A stretch of DNA of 64,000 nucleotides, taken from positions 463,514 to 527,513 of the forward strand of contig NZ_NIWD01000008.1 of NCBI RefSeq assembly GCF_002277025.1, given 5' to 3'. The position numbers were made by a program, and so were the translations under genes. The number at the start of each line of letters is the position of its first letter. Position 1 is the first letter of the stretch. The stretch comes from Sphingopyxis sp. GW247-27LB. GTDB lineage: Bacteria; Pseudomonadota; Alphaproteobacteria; Sphingomonadales; Sphingomonadaceae. Below the pieces are notes generated by a model. That model saw only the letters and a list, made by a program, of their open reading frames with translations. It did no database searches and had not been told where the DNA came from. Below, in pieces: positions 51,201-60,571 of the stretch.

Positions 51201-52700
51201 GTGCGTTATGTATATGGCATCACTTCGGCGCTGCTCGTGGGCGGGACGGCGCTGGCGCTCGTCACCCAATCGCCTGTCGGGGCGCAGGTGGCGCAGAACG
51301 AGAAGAGCGAGATCGCCAAGGTCGTGCCCCGTTCGGGCGCACCCGAAAGCTTCGCCGACCTCGTCGAACAGCTCCAGCCCGCAGTGGTCAATATCTCGAC
51401 CAAGCAGGAGGTCACGCTGGGCGTGCGGCTCAATCCCTTCGCCGGAACGCGCGAGCCGATCACCCAGGAACAGCAGGGCGGCGGGTCGGGCTTCCTGATC
51501 TCGGCCGACGGCTATATCGTCACCAACAATCATGTCGTCACCGGCGGCCCGCGCGGCGAGCAGGTGAACGAGGTCACGGTGACGATGACCAACCAGAAGG
51601 AATATCGCGCGAAGATCGTCGGCCGCGACGCGACGTCGGACCTCGCGCTTTTGAAGATCGACGCGACGGGCCTGCCCTTCGTGCGCTTCGGCGACAGCAA
51701 CAAGGCGCGCGTCGGCGACTGGGTGGTCGCGATCGGCAACCCGCTCGGCCTCGGCTCGACCGTCACCGCGGGCATCATCTCGGCGGTGCAGCGCAATATC
51801 GGCAGCGGCGGCGCCTATGACCGCTATATCCAGACCGATACCGCGATCAACCGCGGCAACTCCGGTGGGCCGCTGTTCGACCTGCAGGGCAATGTCGTCG
51901 GCATCAACAATATGCTGATCTCGCCCGTCGGCGCGAATATCGGCGTCAACTTCGCGATTCCCGCCGACGCCGCGGCGCCGGTGATCGCCGCGCTCAAGGC
52001 GGGCGAAACGCCGCAGCGCGGCTATCTGGGTATCGGCATCGCGCCGGTGGGCGAGGATTTCGCCGCCGCGCTCGGCCTGCCCAAGGATCGCGGCGAGATC
52101 ATCCAGCGCGTCGAGGACGGCGGACCCGCCGCGAAGGCGGGGTTGAAGCGCGGCGACGTGGTGACCAAGGTCGACGGCAAGGATGTGACGCCGCAGCAGA
52201 CGCTGTCCTACCTGATCGCCAATGTGAAGCCCGGGACGCGGATCCCGCTCGAGGTCATCCGCGACGGCAAGACGATGACGATCAACGCCGCGGTCGGCAC
52301 GCGGCCGCCCGAGGAGGAACTGGCGGGCGGCAGCTTCGACCCCGAGGAAGAGCAGACGATGCCCGAGGATCCGAAGGGCACCGCCGACCAGGCGATCCAG
52401 GATCAGCTCGGCATGGCGGTGCAGCCGCTGACCCCGGCGATCGCGGGCGATATCGGCGTCGAGCGGACGACCAAGGGCCTCGTCATCGCCGCGGTCGGCA
52501 GCAGCGCCGACGCCGGCCGCAAGGGTCTGCGCCGCGGCGACGTGATCCTCAGCGTAAACCGCGCCCAGGTGACGACCAGCGAGGGCCTGTCGAAGGCGCT
52601 CGCCGACGCGAAGAAGGCGGGCCGCAACGCGGTGCTGCTCGAAATCCTGCGCCGCGGCCAGCCGCCGGCGTTCATCCCGATCCGCATCGACGGGAAATAA
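51201..52700 (+). CDS. degP: DegP/HtrA-type periplasmic serine protease
   Basis: A 499-residue serine protease. A Sec signal (RYVYGITSALLVGGTALALV) follows GTG 51201, which has GAAGAGGAA eight bases before it; the frame is open upstream, but only this start gives a signal peptide. The trypsin-like domain has the triad His111 (VTNNHVV), Asp147 (ATSDLALL) and Ser221 (NRGNSGGPLF). Two PDZ domains follow (about 290-385 and 405-495). It degrades misfolded envelope proteins. An intrinsic terminator closes the gene. It follows hflKC, which also serve protein quality control, and may be heat- or envelope-stress induced. Confidence 0.93.
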   Translation: MRYVYGITSALLVGGTALALVTQSPVGAQVAQNEKSEIAKVVPRSGAPESFADLVEQLQPAVVNISTKQEVTLGVRLNPFAGTREPITQEQQGGGSGFLISADGYIVTNNHVVTGGPRGEQVNEVTVTMTNQKEYRAKIVGRDATSDLALLKIDATGLPFVRFGDSNKARVGDWVVAIGNPLGLGSTVTAGIISAVQRNIGSGGAYDRYIQTDTAINRGNSGGPLFDLQGNVVGINNMLISPVGANIGVNFAIPADAAAPVIAALKAGETPQRGYLGIGIAPVGEDFAAALGLPKDRGEIIQRVEDGGPAAKAGLKRGDVVTKVDGKDVTPQQTLSYLIANVKPGTRIPLEVIRDGKTMTINAAVGTRPPEEELAGGSFDPEEEQTMPEDPKGTADQAIQDQLGMAVQPLTPAIAGDIGVERTTKGLVIAAVGSSADAGRKGLRRGDVILSVNRAQVTTSEGLSKALADAKKAGRNAVLLEILRRGQPPAFIPIRIDGK

Positions 52701-52723
52701 GCCGCCCGCTCCGGGCTTTGGAC

Positions 52724-52764
52724 AAGGGCGCCCGCGATCTTCGGATCGGGCGCCCTTTTTCTTT
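52724..52764 (+). terminator. Intrinsic terminator of the degP gene
   Basis: AAGGGCGCCC (52724-52733) pairs with GGGCGCCCTT (52748-52757). An inner GATC stem closes on a stable TTCG loop, and TTTTTCTTT follows. This is the clearest rho-independent terminator in the window, 24 bases after the protease stop. Confidence 0.9.
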
Positions 52765-52822
52765 GCGCGCGGCAGGCAATGTTCCTATTATGTTCCAACA
52801 AGCACGAGTCGGGAGAAGAGCG

Positions 52823-53191
52823 ATGATCGGTTATGTGACGCTGGGAACCAACGACCTCGCCAGGGCGGCGGTCTTTTACGATGCGATCGCGGCGGAACTG
52901 GGCGTGCCGCGGATGATGGAATTCGACGGCTTCATCGCCTGGGGCAAGGAAGGCGGTGGCGCCGGGATCGGCCTGACCAAGCCCTATGACGGCAACGCCG
53001 CGAGCGTCGGCAACGGCGTGATGGTCGCACTGGAGGCGAAGGACGAGGCGCAGGTCCAGCGCCTCTACGACATCGCGCTCGCCAATGGCGGCACCGACGA
53101 AGGTGCGCCGGGGCCGCGCGGCGAAGGCTTCTATGCGGGTTATTTCCGCGACCCCGACGGGAACAAGCTCAACGCCTTCATCATGGGGTGA
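52823..53191 (+). CDS. VOC superfamily protein (glyoxalase/dioxygenase fold)
   Basis: A 122-residue single VOC domain: MIGYVTLGTNDLARAAVFYDAIAAELGVPRMMEFDGFIAWGK, then the C-terminal FYAGYFRDPDGNKLNAFIM. The latter carries the metal-ligand region of the fold (YFRDPDGNK). Many such proteins are uncharacterised lactoylglutathione-lyase-like or dioxygenase-like enzymes; the substrate is unknown. The frame is open upstream through the terminator, but ATG 52823, after GGGAGAAGAG, is the sound start. It stands alone between terminator and palindrome. Confidence 0.85.
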   Translation: MIGYVTLGTNDLARAAVFYDAIAAELGVPRMMEFDGFIAWGKEGGGAGIGLTKPYDGNAASVGNGVMVALEAKDEAQVQRLYDIALANGGTDEGAPGPRGEGFYAGYFRDPDGNKLNAFIMG

Positions 53192-53235
53192 GCGAGCCGG
53201 GGCTGGTGTCGGCTTTGGGGTGGGTTTGAGCCATT

Positions 53236-53346
53236 CCCCTCCCTTTTAGGGAGGGGTTAGGGGTGGGTGCGCGAGCGGAGCGAGCCAGCAAAAGAACGCC
53301 GCCTTCGGCGGCTACCCACCCCCAGCCCCTCCCTAAAAGGGAGGGG
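53236..53346. repeat. Long structured extragenic palindrome (family A, copy 3)
   Basis: A hairpin CCCCTCCC-TTTTA-GGGAGGGG (53236-53256) and a second one at 53326-53346 enclose GGGGTGGGT near 53260 and its complement ACCCACCCCC near 53314, with a short GCCGCC-TTC-GGCGGC hairpin inside. The architecture matches 8740-8855 and 32623-32748, though the middle is shorter. It separates the VOC gene from the end of the P450 gene. Confidence 0.85.
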
Positions 53347-53389
53347 AGAGGGTATGGTCGCTAACGTCCGCTACCGGCCGAAAGTTCCC

Positions 53390-54676
53390 CTACGCCGCCT
53401 CGAACCGGATCGGCAGCCGCTTCAATCCGCCCACGAACACCGATTCGACCCGCGCCGGCTCGCCCGCCAGTTCGAGCGATTTCAATCGCGGCAGCAATTC
53501 CTCCATCAAAATCCGCATCTCCATCCGCGCGAGATGCTGCCCCAGGCAGACATGCGCGCCGAAGCCGAAGGCGATCTGCTGGTTTTTCGCGCGGTCGGGG
53601 TCGAAGGCGAAGGGGTCGGCGAACATCGCCTCGTCGCGGTTCGCCGAGACATAGTTGAGCATCAGCCAGTCGCCCTCGTGGATCGTCTGCCCGCCCACCT
53701 CGACGTCCTCTTTCGCGCTGCGCATGAAATGCTGCACCGGGGTCGACCAGCGGATCGCCTCCTCGATCAGCCCCGCCTTGTCGGTCGCCGCATCGCGGAA
53801 GCGCGCGAACAGCGCCGGGTTCTTCGCCAGCTCCATCATCGCCCCGGCGGTCGAAGCACTCGTCGTGTCATGGCCCGCCGTCGCGACGATCATATAATAG
53901 CCCGCGAGTTCGCGGTCGGGGATCTGCCCGCCGTCGATCGTCGCATTGGCGATCACCGTCGCGATGTCCTCGCGCGGGTTCGCGCGGCGGTCGGCGGTGA
54001 GCTCGCGGAAGTAATTTTCGAAATCGGCGATCACATAATGGAGCATCGCGATCGCCTGCTCGGTGCTCTTGATCGCCTCGCGCCCGCGGTTGAGTTCGGG
54101 ATCGGTCGAGCCGAAGAGCTGCTGGGTCAGCATCAGCATCCGCGGCTCGTCCTCGGCCGGCACCCCCAAAATGTCCATGATCACGCGCAGCGGATAATGC
54201 GCCGCGACGTCGCGCGCGAAATCGCATGTCCCGCCCAGCGACAGCATATGGTCGACCGTCTCGCGCGCAAGGCTGCGGATGCGGTCTTCGACGATCCGCA
54301 GATTCTTGGGCATGAACCAGCCCTGGGTCAGCAGCCGGTATTTCATATGATCGGGCGCGTCCATCTGCACCAGCGAGCGGATCAGATGCCCGTCGCCTCC
54401 CGGGGTCGCGGCGCGCGCGAGCGCCTCGCCGTTGCGGTCGGTGAGCACCGTCGGGCGGATGCCGTTCGCGAAACGCTGCGGATCGCGGCTGATCGCCATG
54501 ATGTCGGCGTGGCGCGTGACGAGCCAGAAGGGATCGTGGGTCGGATTCTCTGCGACCGCCAGCGGCGCGTTGGCACGCGCCCAGGCGAGCTGTTCGTGAA
54601 GCGGCTCCCACGCGGCATAGGCGGTGGGATCGATGACCGCGGCGGCAACCTCTCCGGGCAATATAGGTTTTGTCAT
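53390..54676 (-). CDS. Cytochrome P450
   Basis: A 428-residue soluble bacterial P450. The I-helix has AGHDTTS; the K-helix has EEAIRW; the heme-binding segment FGFGAHVCLGQHLAR has the ligand Cys377. The N-terminal half carries the usual substrate-recognition region including DAPDHMKYRLLTQGWFMPKNL. It hydroxylates a small or steroid-like molecule given electrons from ferredoxin; the substrate is unknown and no ferredoxin gene is adjacent. I start at ATG 54676. A TTG at 54694 is a possible upstream start. It diverges from the aminopeptidase across a perfect 18-bp palindrome. Confidence 0.93.
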   Translation of the reverse strand: MTKPILPGEVAAAVIDPTAYAAWEPLHEQLAWARANAPLAVAENPTHDPFWLVTRHADIMAISRDPQRFANGIRPTVLTDRNGEALARAATPGGDGHLIRSLVQMDAPDHMKYRLLTQGWFMPKNLRIVEDRIRSLARETVDHMLSLGGTCDFARDVAAHYPLRVIMDILGVPAEDEPRMLMLTQQLFGSTDPELNRGREAIKSTEQAIAMLHYVIADFENYFRELTADRRANPREDIATVIANATIDGGQIPDRELAGYYMIVATAGHDTTSASTAGAMMELAKNPALFARFRDAATDKAGLIEEAIRWSTPVQHFMRSAKEDVEVGGQTIHEGDWLMLNYVSANRDEAMFADPFAFDPDRAKNQQIAFGFGAHVCLGQHLARMEMRILMEELLPRLKSLELAGEPARVESVFVGGLKRLPIRFEAA

Positions 54677-54756
54677 GCAACGAAACTGCCGCAAGAAAGG
54701 CCGTCTGTCGAGGCTGAACGGACGCCCGTCGAATAGGGGCCGTGACGCCCCGGTTC

Positions 54757-54774
54757 GCAGGGCCTAGGCCCTGC
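54757..54774. promoter_or_regulatory. Perfect 18-bp palindrome between P450 and aminopeptidase genes
   Basis: GCAGGGCCTAGGCCCTGC is its own reverse complement, with no spacer. It lies in the divergent gap, 80 bases before the P450 start and 40 before the aminopeptidase start. It could be an operator for either gene. Confidence 0.6.
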
Positions 54775-54813
54775 AACATTATTACTCGAGTCTGAAATAA
54801 CGGGGAAGATGCC

Positions 54814-57519
54814 ATGAAATTTGCCACGCGCCACTTGCTGCTCGCGACGCTGTCGTCGCTGAGCCTCGCCGCCGCCGGCCCCGCTCTCGGGCAGGACGCC
54901 GCCCCCGTCGCGACCCCTGCGGCGACCGCCGCCCCCGCGCCGCTCGCCGACAGCGTGCCGAGCCAGCTCCCGCGCATCGCGCGCCCGTCGCATTACGACA
55001 TCGCGGTCACCCCCGACGCCAAGGCGTTGACCTTCACCGGCCGCGCCGCGATCGACCTCGACCTGTTCGAAAGCTCGAGAGTCATCACGATGAACGCGCT
55101 CGACCTGACCTTCGCCAGCGCGGGCCTCGCGAAGGCCGACGGGTCGGGCAAGATCCCGCTGACCGCGACGGTCGACGCGGCGGCGCAGACCGTCACCTTC
55201 ACCGCGCCCGCCGCGCTGACACCCGGAAAATACAAGCTGACGACCGATTACAAGGGCGTGATCAACACCCAGGCGAACGGCCTCTTCGCGCTCGACTATC
55301 CCGACAAGGCGACCGGCGAGCCGCGCCGCGGCCTGTTCACCCAGTTCGAGGCCCCCGACGCGCGGCGCTTCGTGCCGAGCTTCGACGAGCCGAGTTACAA
55401 GGCGACCTTCACCCTGACCGCGACCGTCCCCGCGGACCAGCTCGCGGTGAGCAACATGCCGGTCGAGCATGAGATGCCGGCCGCGAACGGCATGAAGATG
55501 GTGCATTTCGGCACCTCGCCCAAAATGTCTTCCTACCTCCTCTTCTTCGGCGTCGGCGATTTCGAGCGGATGGCGAAGAAGAGCGAGAGCGGCGCCGAGG
55601 TCGGCATCGTATCGCCCAAGGGGTCGGGCGAGCAGGCGCGCTTCGCGCTCGACAGCCTCGGCCCGCTGCTCACTTATTATGGCGACTATTTCGGCCAGCC
55701 CTATCCGCTGCCCAAGCTCGACAATATCGCCGGACCCGGCCAGTCGCAGTTCTTCGGCGCGATGGAGAATTGGGGCGCGATCTTCACCTTCGAGCGCATC
55801 CTGCTCGACGACCCCGCGATCACCAGCGAGGCGACGCGGCAGGGCATCTACGGCGTCCAGGCGCACGAGACCGCGCATCAGTGGTTCGGCGACCTGGTGA
55901 CGATGGCGTGGTGGGACGACCTCTGGCTCAACGAAGGCTTCGCGAGCTGGATGGCGACCAAGGTCACCGACCATTATCACCCCGAATGGCAGCCGCTCCT
56001 GACCCGCGTCGACGGGCGCGAGCGCGCGATGGGGCTCGACGCCTACAAGACCACCCACCCGATCCTGCAGACGATCCGCACCGTCGAGGACGCCAACCAG
56101 GCGTTCGACGCGATCACCTATCAGAAGGGCGAGGCGGTCATCTCGATGCTCGAGGCCTATGCCGGCGAGGATGTGTGGAAGGGCGGGCTCCGCCGCTACA
56201 TGGCCGCGCACAAATATGCCAACAGCCGCACCGACGACCTGTGGAACGCGGTCGAGGCGGCGGGCGCCAAAGGGCTGACGGGAATCGCGCACGACTTCAC
56301 CGGCCAGCCGGGCATCCCGCTGATCCGCATGACGGGCAGCCGGTGCGAGGGCGGCGCCAATGTCATCAGCGTGACCCAGGGCGAATTTTCGCGCGACCGG
56401 CGCGATACGATCGACGCCGAAGGGCACCGCTGGCAGGTGCCGATGCTCGTCCGCGCCGCGGGCGGCCAGGAACAGCGCGTCGTCGTCGAGGGCGGCAAGG
56501 CGGACATCCGCGTGCCGGGAAGCTGCGGCGCGACCGTCCTCAACGGCGGCCAGCTCGGCTATTTCCGCACCCTCTACACGCCCGAGGCGCTCGATGCGCT
56601 GCGCGGTGGTTTCGCCAGCCTCGAGCCGATCGACCAGCTCGGCCTGATCAGCGACAATTTCGCGCTCTCGATCGCGGGCTATCAGCCGATGGGCGCGGCG
56701 CTCGGCCTGCTCGCAGCGGCCCCGACCGACGCCAATCCCTATGTGTTGACCGAGGCGGCCGGCCGCTATGCGCAGCTTCATGCGACCTTCGACGGCGATG
56801 CGGCGACGCAGGCGGCGATCGCGGCGCGCGGTGCTGCGGCGCTGCGCCCGGCGCTGACCCGCCTCGGCTTCGATCCGAAACAGGGCGAGCCCGCGCTCGA
56901 CGCGGTGCTGCGCGCCGACGTGATCCGCGCGCTCGGCGCGATGGGCGACGCGGCCGTGCTCGCCGAGGCGCGCCGCCGCTTCGCGCTGCTCGACAGCGAT
57001 CCGAAGGCGCTCGACGGCCCCGCAAAGGGGCTTTGGCTCGACATCGTCGCGACCAATGCGAGCGCCGCCGACTGGGACAAGCTCCACGCCCTCGCGCAGG
57101 CGAGCAAGTCGACGGTCGAGCGCAGCACGCTCTATACCCTGCTCGGTGCCGCGAAGGACGACGCGCTCGCGCAGCGCGCGCTCGACCTGTCGCTGACCGC
57201 CGAGCCCGGCAAGACGACGAGCGCCGCGATCATCGGCCGCGCCGCCCGTCATCACGCCGACACGACGGTCGCCTTCGTCGACGCGCACCAGGCCGAGGTC
57301 GACAAGCTGATCGACGCCTCGGCGCGCGTCCGCTTCCTCGCCAGCCTCGCGATGAACTCGGACGACCCGGCGATGATCGCGGCGCTCGAAAAGAAGGCGG
57401 CCGGTCTGCCCGCCGACGTCCGCAAGCCCTATGAGCGCACGATCGCGGTGCTCAAGGAGCAGGCCGAGAGCAAGCCGCGCATCCAGGCCGAAACCAAGGC
57501 ATGGCTCGCCGCGAAATAA
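54814..57519 (+). CDS. M1 family zinc aminopeptidase, exported
   Basis: A 901-residue M1 metallopeptidase. A Sec signal is at the N-terminus (LLLATLSSLSLAAAGPALG). The GAMEN exopeptidase motif is at 315-319, the zinc motif HETAH at 351-355, and the third ligand Glu374 is in DLWLNEGF; these are complete. A beta-barrel N-domain and an ERAP/PepN-type helical C-domain flank the core. It removes N-terminal residues from peptides in the periplasm, providing amino acids. ATG 54814 is the first start. It ends 19 bases before the convergent globin-like gene. Confidence 0.93.
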   Translation: MKFATRHLLLATLSSLSLAAAGPALGQDAAPVATPAATAAPAPLADSVPSQLPRIARPSHYDIAVTPDAKALTFTGRAAIDLDLFESSRVITMNALDLTFASAGLAKADGSGKIPLTATVDAAAQTVTFTAPAALTPGKYKLTTDYKGVINTQANGLFALDYPDKATGEPRRGLFTQFEAPDARRFVPSFDEPSYKATFTLTATVPADQLAVSNMPVEHEMPAANGMKMVHFGTSPKMSSYLLFFGVGDFERMAKKSESGAEVGIVSPKGSGEQARFALDSLGPLLTYYGDYFGQPYPLPKLDNIAGPGQSQFFGAMENWGAIFTFERILLDDPAITSEATRQGIYGVQAHETAHQWFGDLVTMAWWDDLWLNEGFASWMATKVTDHYHPEWQPLLTRVDGRERAMGLDAYKTTHPILQTIRTVEDANQAFDAITYQKGEAVISMLEAYAGEDVWKGGLRRYMAAHKYANSRTDDLWNAVEAAGAKGLTGIAHDFTGQPGIPLIRMTGSRCEGGANVISVTQGEFSRDRRDTIDAEGHRWQVPMLVRAAGGQEQRVVVEGGKADIRVPGSCGATVLNGGQLGYFRTLYTPEALDALRGGFASLEPIDQLGLISDNFALSIAGYQPMGAALGLLAAAPTDANPYVLTEAAGRYAQLHATFDGDAATQAAIAARGAAALRPALTRLGFDPKQGEPALDAVLRADVIRALGAMGDAAVLAEARRRFALLDSDPKALDGPAKGLWLDIVATNASAADWDKLHALAQASKSTVERSTLYTLLGAAKDDALAQRALDLSLTAEPGKTTSAAIIGRAARHHADTTVAFVDAHQAEVDKLIDASARVRFLASLAMNSDDPAMIAALEKKAAGLPADVRKPYERTIAVLKEQAESKPRIQAETKAWLAAK

Positions 57520-57537
57520 GGTGCGCGCCGCCTTCGC

Positions 57538-57993
57538 TCAGGCGGGGGCGGCGGCCGCGCCGCCGGGCATCGCGCTCCGCCATTCGGCGAGCGCGCGGCG
57601 GATCATCGCCTTGAGCGCCTCGCCCTGCCGCCGCCAGGCGGCAGCATGCGCAACGGTCCATGCCGTCCCGGCGGCACGGCCGAGCTCGTCGATCGTCAGG
57701 TCGACGAAGGCATCATATTCGTCGGCGGGCAGCGCGCCGTAATTGCGGTGCGTCACGACCAGCTCCGCGACGAGCGGCCAGACCCAGCCTTCGCCGGCCG
57801 CGAGCCCGAACAATATCTGCAGCGTCTCGTCGGTCATCCGCCGCGACGCGGCGTCGAGGTTCAGAAAGGCCGGGCGCCGTTCGGGGTAAGCGGCGAGGAA
57901 GCGCTCGAACAATAGGTGGCGGATGTCGATGCCGGCGTCGGCGACAGCCATAAGGCTCGCCTCCATCAGCGCGGCATCGCCATCATCGCTCAT
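57538..57993 (-). CDS. Globin-like protein
   Basis: A 151-residue helical protein. It resembles single-domain bacterial globins: [35 protein letters not shown] (A-C helices), [42 protein letters not shown] (helices E-F with His in THRNYG at the proximal position), and an H-helix rich in Ala and Arg. It would bind heme or oxygen. Distal residues are not typical, so function is uncertain. ATG 57993 overlaps the stop of the ATPase gene upstream (ATGA), so the two are translationally coupled. Confidence 0.65.
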   Translation of the reverse strand: MSDDGDAALMEASLMAVADAGIDIRHLLFERFLAAYPERRPAFLNLDAASRRMTDETLQILFGLAAGEGWVWPLVAELVVTHRNYGALPADEYDAFVDLTIDELGRAAGTAWTVAHAAAWRRQGEALKAMIRRALAEWRSAMPGGAAAAPA

Positions 57994-59585
57994 TTGAACA
58001 GGCTGCCCAATATCCCGCGCATCAGCTGGCCGCCGAGCTTGCCCGCCATCTGGCGCCCGATGCTCGTCGCGGCCGAGCGCGCCGCCGACTGGACCATCTT
58101 TTCGGCCATGCTCGGCTTCGCGGCCTCGCGCGCCGCGGCGCGTTCCTGCTGGAGCCGGACGCGCTCCTCGGCCGCCTTGCGTTTCGCCTCTTCCTTGGCG
58201 GCGATCGCGGCCTGCTTGTCGGCTTCCTCTTTCGCCTTCGCCTCGACCGCCGCGGCCTGCGCCTGTTCGGCCTTGGCGGCGAGCAGTTCCTCGGCGCTCT
58301 CGCGGTCGACCACCGTGTCGTATTTGCCCGCGACCGGCGAGATCGACTGGATGATCGCGCGCTCCTTCGGATCGAGCGGGCCGCAGCGCGAACAGGGCGG
58401 CTTGATCAGCGTGCGCTCGACCGGCGACGGCGCGCCGTCGGCCATCAGCAGCGACACCAGCGCCTCGCCGACCTTCAATTCGGTGATCTCGCGCGCGACA
58501 TCGATCTTCGGATTCGGGCGGAAGGTTTCGGCGGCGGCCTTCACGGCCTTCTGGTCGCGCGGGGTGAAGGCGCGCAGCGCGTGCTGAACGCGGTTGCCGA
58601 GCTGGCCCGCGACCGCCTCGGGCACGTCGATCGGGTTTTGCGTCACGAAATAGACGCCGACGCCCTTCGAGCGGATCAGGCGGACGACCTGTTCGATCTT
58701 GTCGGTCAGCGCGGGCGGCGCGTCGTCGAACAGCAGATGCGCCTCGTCGAAGAAGAAGACGAGCTTCGGCTTGTCGGGGTCGCCGACCTCGGGAAGCGTC
58801 TCGAACATCTCGGAGAGCAGCCAGAGCAGGAAGGTCGCATAGAGCTTCGGGCTCGCCATCAGCTTGTCGGCGGCGAGGACGTTCACATAACCGCGGCCCT
58901 GATCGTCGCAGCGGATCATGTCCATGATGTCGAGCGCGGGCTCGCCGAAGAAATGGTCGCCGCCCTGGCTTTCGAGGCTGAGGAGCTGGCGCTGGATCGT
59001 GCCCACCGTCGCCTTCGACACATTGCCGTATTTCGTGGTCAATTCGTCAGCATTTTCGGCGCACCAGGCGAGCATCGCCTGCAGGTCGCCCATGTCGAGG
59101 AGCAGCATATTCTGTTCGTCGGCGACCCTGAACGCGATCGCGAGCACGCCCTCCTGCACTTCGTTCAACCCCATCAGCCGCGCGAGCAGCAGCGGTCCCA
59201 TTTCGGAGATGGTGGTGCGGATCGGATGGCCCTGCTCGCCGAACAGGTCCCAGAAGATCGCCGGATTGTCGCGATAGGCCCAACCGGTATCGCCGATCTC
59301 GGCGGCGCGCTTGGCAAAGGCTTCGTGCGTCTTCGCGGTCGGGCTGCCCGCCATCGCGATGCCCGACAGGTCGCCCTTCACGTCGGCGACGAACACCGGC
59401 ACGCCGACCGCCGAGAAGCCTTCGGCGAGACCCTGCAGCGTCACGGTCTTGCCGGTGCCGGTCGCCCCCGCGATCAGCCCGTGCCGGTTCGCGCGCTTGA
59501 GCACCAGCGACTGGCGGGGCCCGTCGGCCGCACCGCCGCCGCCAAGGCCGAGATAGATTTCAGTCGCTTCGCTGCCTTCGCTCAC
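57990..59585 (-). CDS. HerA-like/DUF853 ATPase (YjgR family)
   Basis: A 531-residue P-loop ATPase of the DUF853/HerA-helicase-like family (E. coli YjgR). Walker A is [22 protein letters not shown]; Walker B-like [29 protein letters not shown] is in the middle, with [20 protein letters not shown] after it. The C-terminus is a charged coiled coil ([35 protein letters not shown]) plus a short conserved end. The cellular role is not established; HerA proteins move DNA in pairs with NurA, but no nuclease is adjacent. GTG 59585 is used, after GGAG. It is coupled to the globin-like gene. Confidence 0.9.
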   Translation of the reverse strand: MSEGSEATEIYLGLGGGGAADGPRQSLVLKRANRHGLIAGATGTGKTVTLQGLAEGFSAVGVPVFVADVKGDLSGIAMAGSPTAKTHEAFAKRAAEIGDTGWAYRDNPAIFWDLFGEQGHPIRTTISEMGPLLLARLMGLNEVQEGVLAIAFRVADEQNMLLLDMGDLQAMLAWCAENADELTTKYGNVSKATVGTIQRQLLSLESQGGDHFFGEPALDIMDMIRCDDQGRGYVNVLAADKLMASPKLYATFLLWLLSEMFETLPEVGDPDKPKLVFFFDEAHLLFDDAPPALTDKIEQVVRLIRSKGVGVYFVTQNPIDVPEAVAGQLGNRVQHALRAFTPRDQKAVKAAAETFRPNPKIDVAREITELKVGEALVSLLMADGAPSPVERTLIKPPCSRCGPLDPKERAIIQSISPVAGKYDTVVDRESAEELLAAKAEQAQAAAVEAKAKEEADKQAAIAAKEEAKRKAAEERVRLQQERAAAREAAKPSMAEKMVQSAARSAATSIGRQMAGKLGGQLMRGILGSLFK

Positions 59586-59708
59586 TGTCCATTCTCCACT
59601 CTGAAAACCTGCCGCAAGGTCTAGAGCGGGGGGACATGGGAGGCAATCGGCAAACCCGGCCGCATGAGGGCTAACGACCGGAAATCGACCGATTGCGGCC
59701 TATTCGAC

Positions 59709-59797
59709 GTGTGCCCCGGCGAAAGCCGGGGTCCAGGGCGGTAGAAAGCCGGCGCCGCGTGGTTACGCTCTGGACCCCGGCTTTCGCCGGGGTACAC
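59709..59797. repeat. Extragenic inverted repeat, 28-bp arms (family B-like)
   Basis: Arms 59709-59736 and 59770-59797 are reverse complements with one mismatch. Each contains its own CCCCGGC-GAAA-GCCGGGG hairpin. It lies in the 408-base gap between the HerA-like and RlpA genes, which otherwise holds only this and the next repeat. Confidence 0.9.
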
Positions 59798-59834
59798 GAG
59801 AGGCTGATCGATAGAAACGCAACGCTTCCTTCAT

Positions 59835-59911
59835 CGTCATCCCCGACTTGATCCGGGATCCATTGGCTCAAACACTGCGTGAATGAATCCCGGATCAAGT
59901 CCGGGATGACG
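59835..59911. repeat. Extragenic inverted repeat, 30-bp arms
   Basis: Arms 59835-59864 and 59882-59911 are reverse complements with two mismatches and a 17-base spacer. The outer CGTCATCCC matches the GTCATTCCC of the family B repeat at 15151, and the inner part carries GATCCGGGAT. Together with 59709-59797 it fills most of the gap. Confidence 0.85.
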
Positions 59912-59993
59912 AAAGAGGGGAAACGTCCACTTCCCACCCCAAACCCGCCATACCCCCTTTATCCCCGCGCGCTCCGCATCTACGGTCGCCCCG

Positions 59994-60560
59994 ATGCGGC
60001 GGGGTTCGACAATCCGATCGGCGAGCGTAGGCATGACGGCCCTGTTGCTGTCGGCCTGCGCCGGGGGCAATTTCCGGCCGGTCAGCGATGCGCCGGTGCG
60101 GATCGGCAAGCCCTATTCGGTGCGCGGGACCACCTATGTGCCCGCCGCCGCGCCGGCCTATGACGCGCTCGGCTATGCGAGCTGGTACGGGAATGAATCG
60201 GGCAACCGGACCGCGAACGGCGAGAAATTCCGCCCCGGCTGGATCACCGCCGCGCACATGACTTTGCCGCTGCCGACCTATGTCGAGGTGACCGCGCTCG
60301 ACACCGGGCGGCGGATCATCGTGCGGGTCAACGACCGCGGGCCATTCTCGCGCGGGCGAATCATCGACCTGTCGCGGGGCGCGGCGGAGGAACTCGGTAT
60401 CAAGGCGCAGGGGCACGCGCCGGTGCGCGTGCGGCGGGTCGAGCCTTCGGAAAAGGACCGCAAGCGGCTTCGCGACGGCAAGCCCGCGGCCTCGCTCGGC
60501 CGCGTGCCCGAACGCGAGTTGCAGCAGCTTCGGATGCGGCTTTCCGCCGAGGGCCGCTGA
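59994..60560 (+). CDS. rlpA: RlpA-like septal lytic transglycosylase lipoprotein
   Basis: A 188-residue lipoprotein. The signal peptide ends in lipobox LLSAC, and a double-psi beta-barrel domain follows: YASWYGNESGNRTANGEKFRPGWITAAHMTLPLPTYVEVTALDTGRRIIVRVNDRGPF, with conserved E and D of the RlpA active site (ANGE, NDRGPF). It acts on peptidoglycan lacking stem peptides. The usual C-terminal SPOR domain is missing; instead there is a basic helical tail. ATG 59994 gives a basic n-region; ATG 60033 would give too short a signal. Confidence 0.88.
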   Translation: MRRGSTIRSASVGMTALLLSACAGGNFRPVSDAPVRIGKPYSVRGTTYVPAAAPAYDALGYASWYGNESGNRTANGEKFRPGWITAAHMTLPLPTYVEVTALDTGRRIIVRVNDRGPFSRGRIIDLSRGAAEELGIKAQGHAPVRVRRVEPSEKDRKRLRDGKPAASLGRVPERELQQLRMRLSAEGR

Positions 60561-60571
60561 CGGCCGCGACG

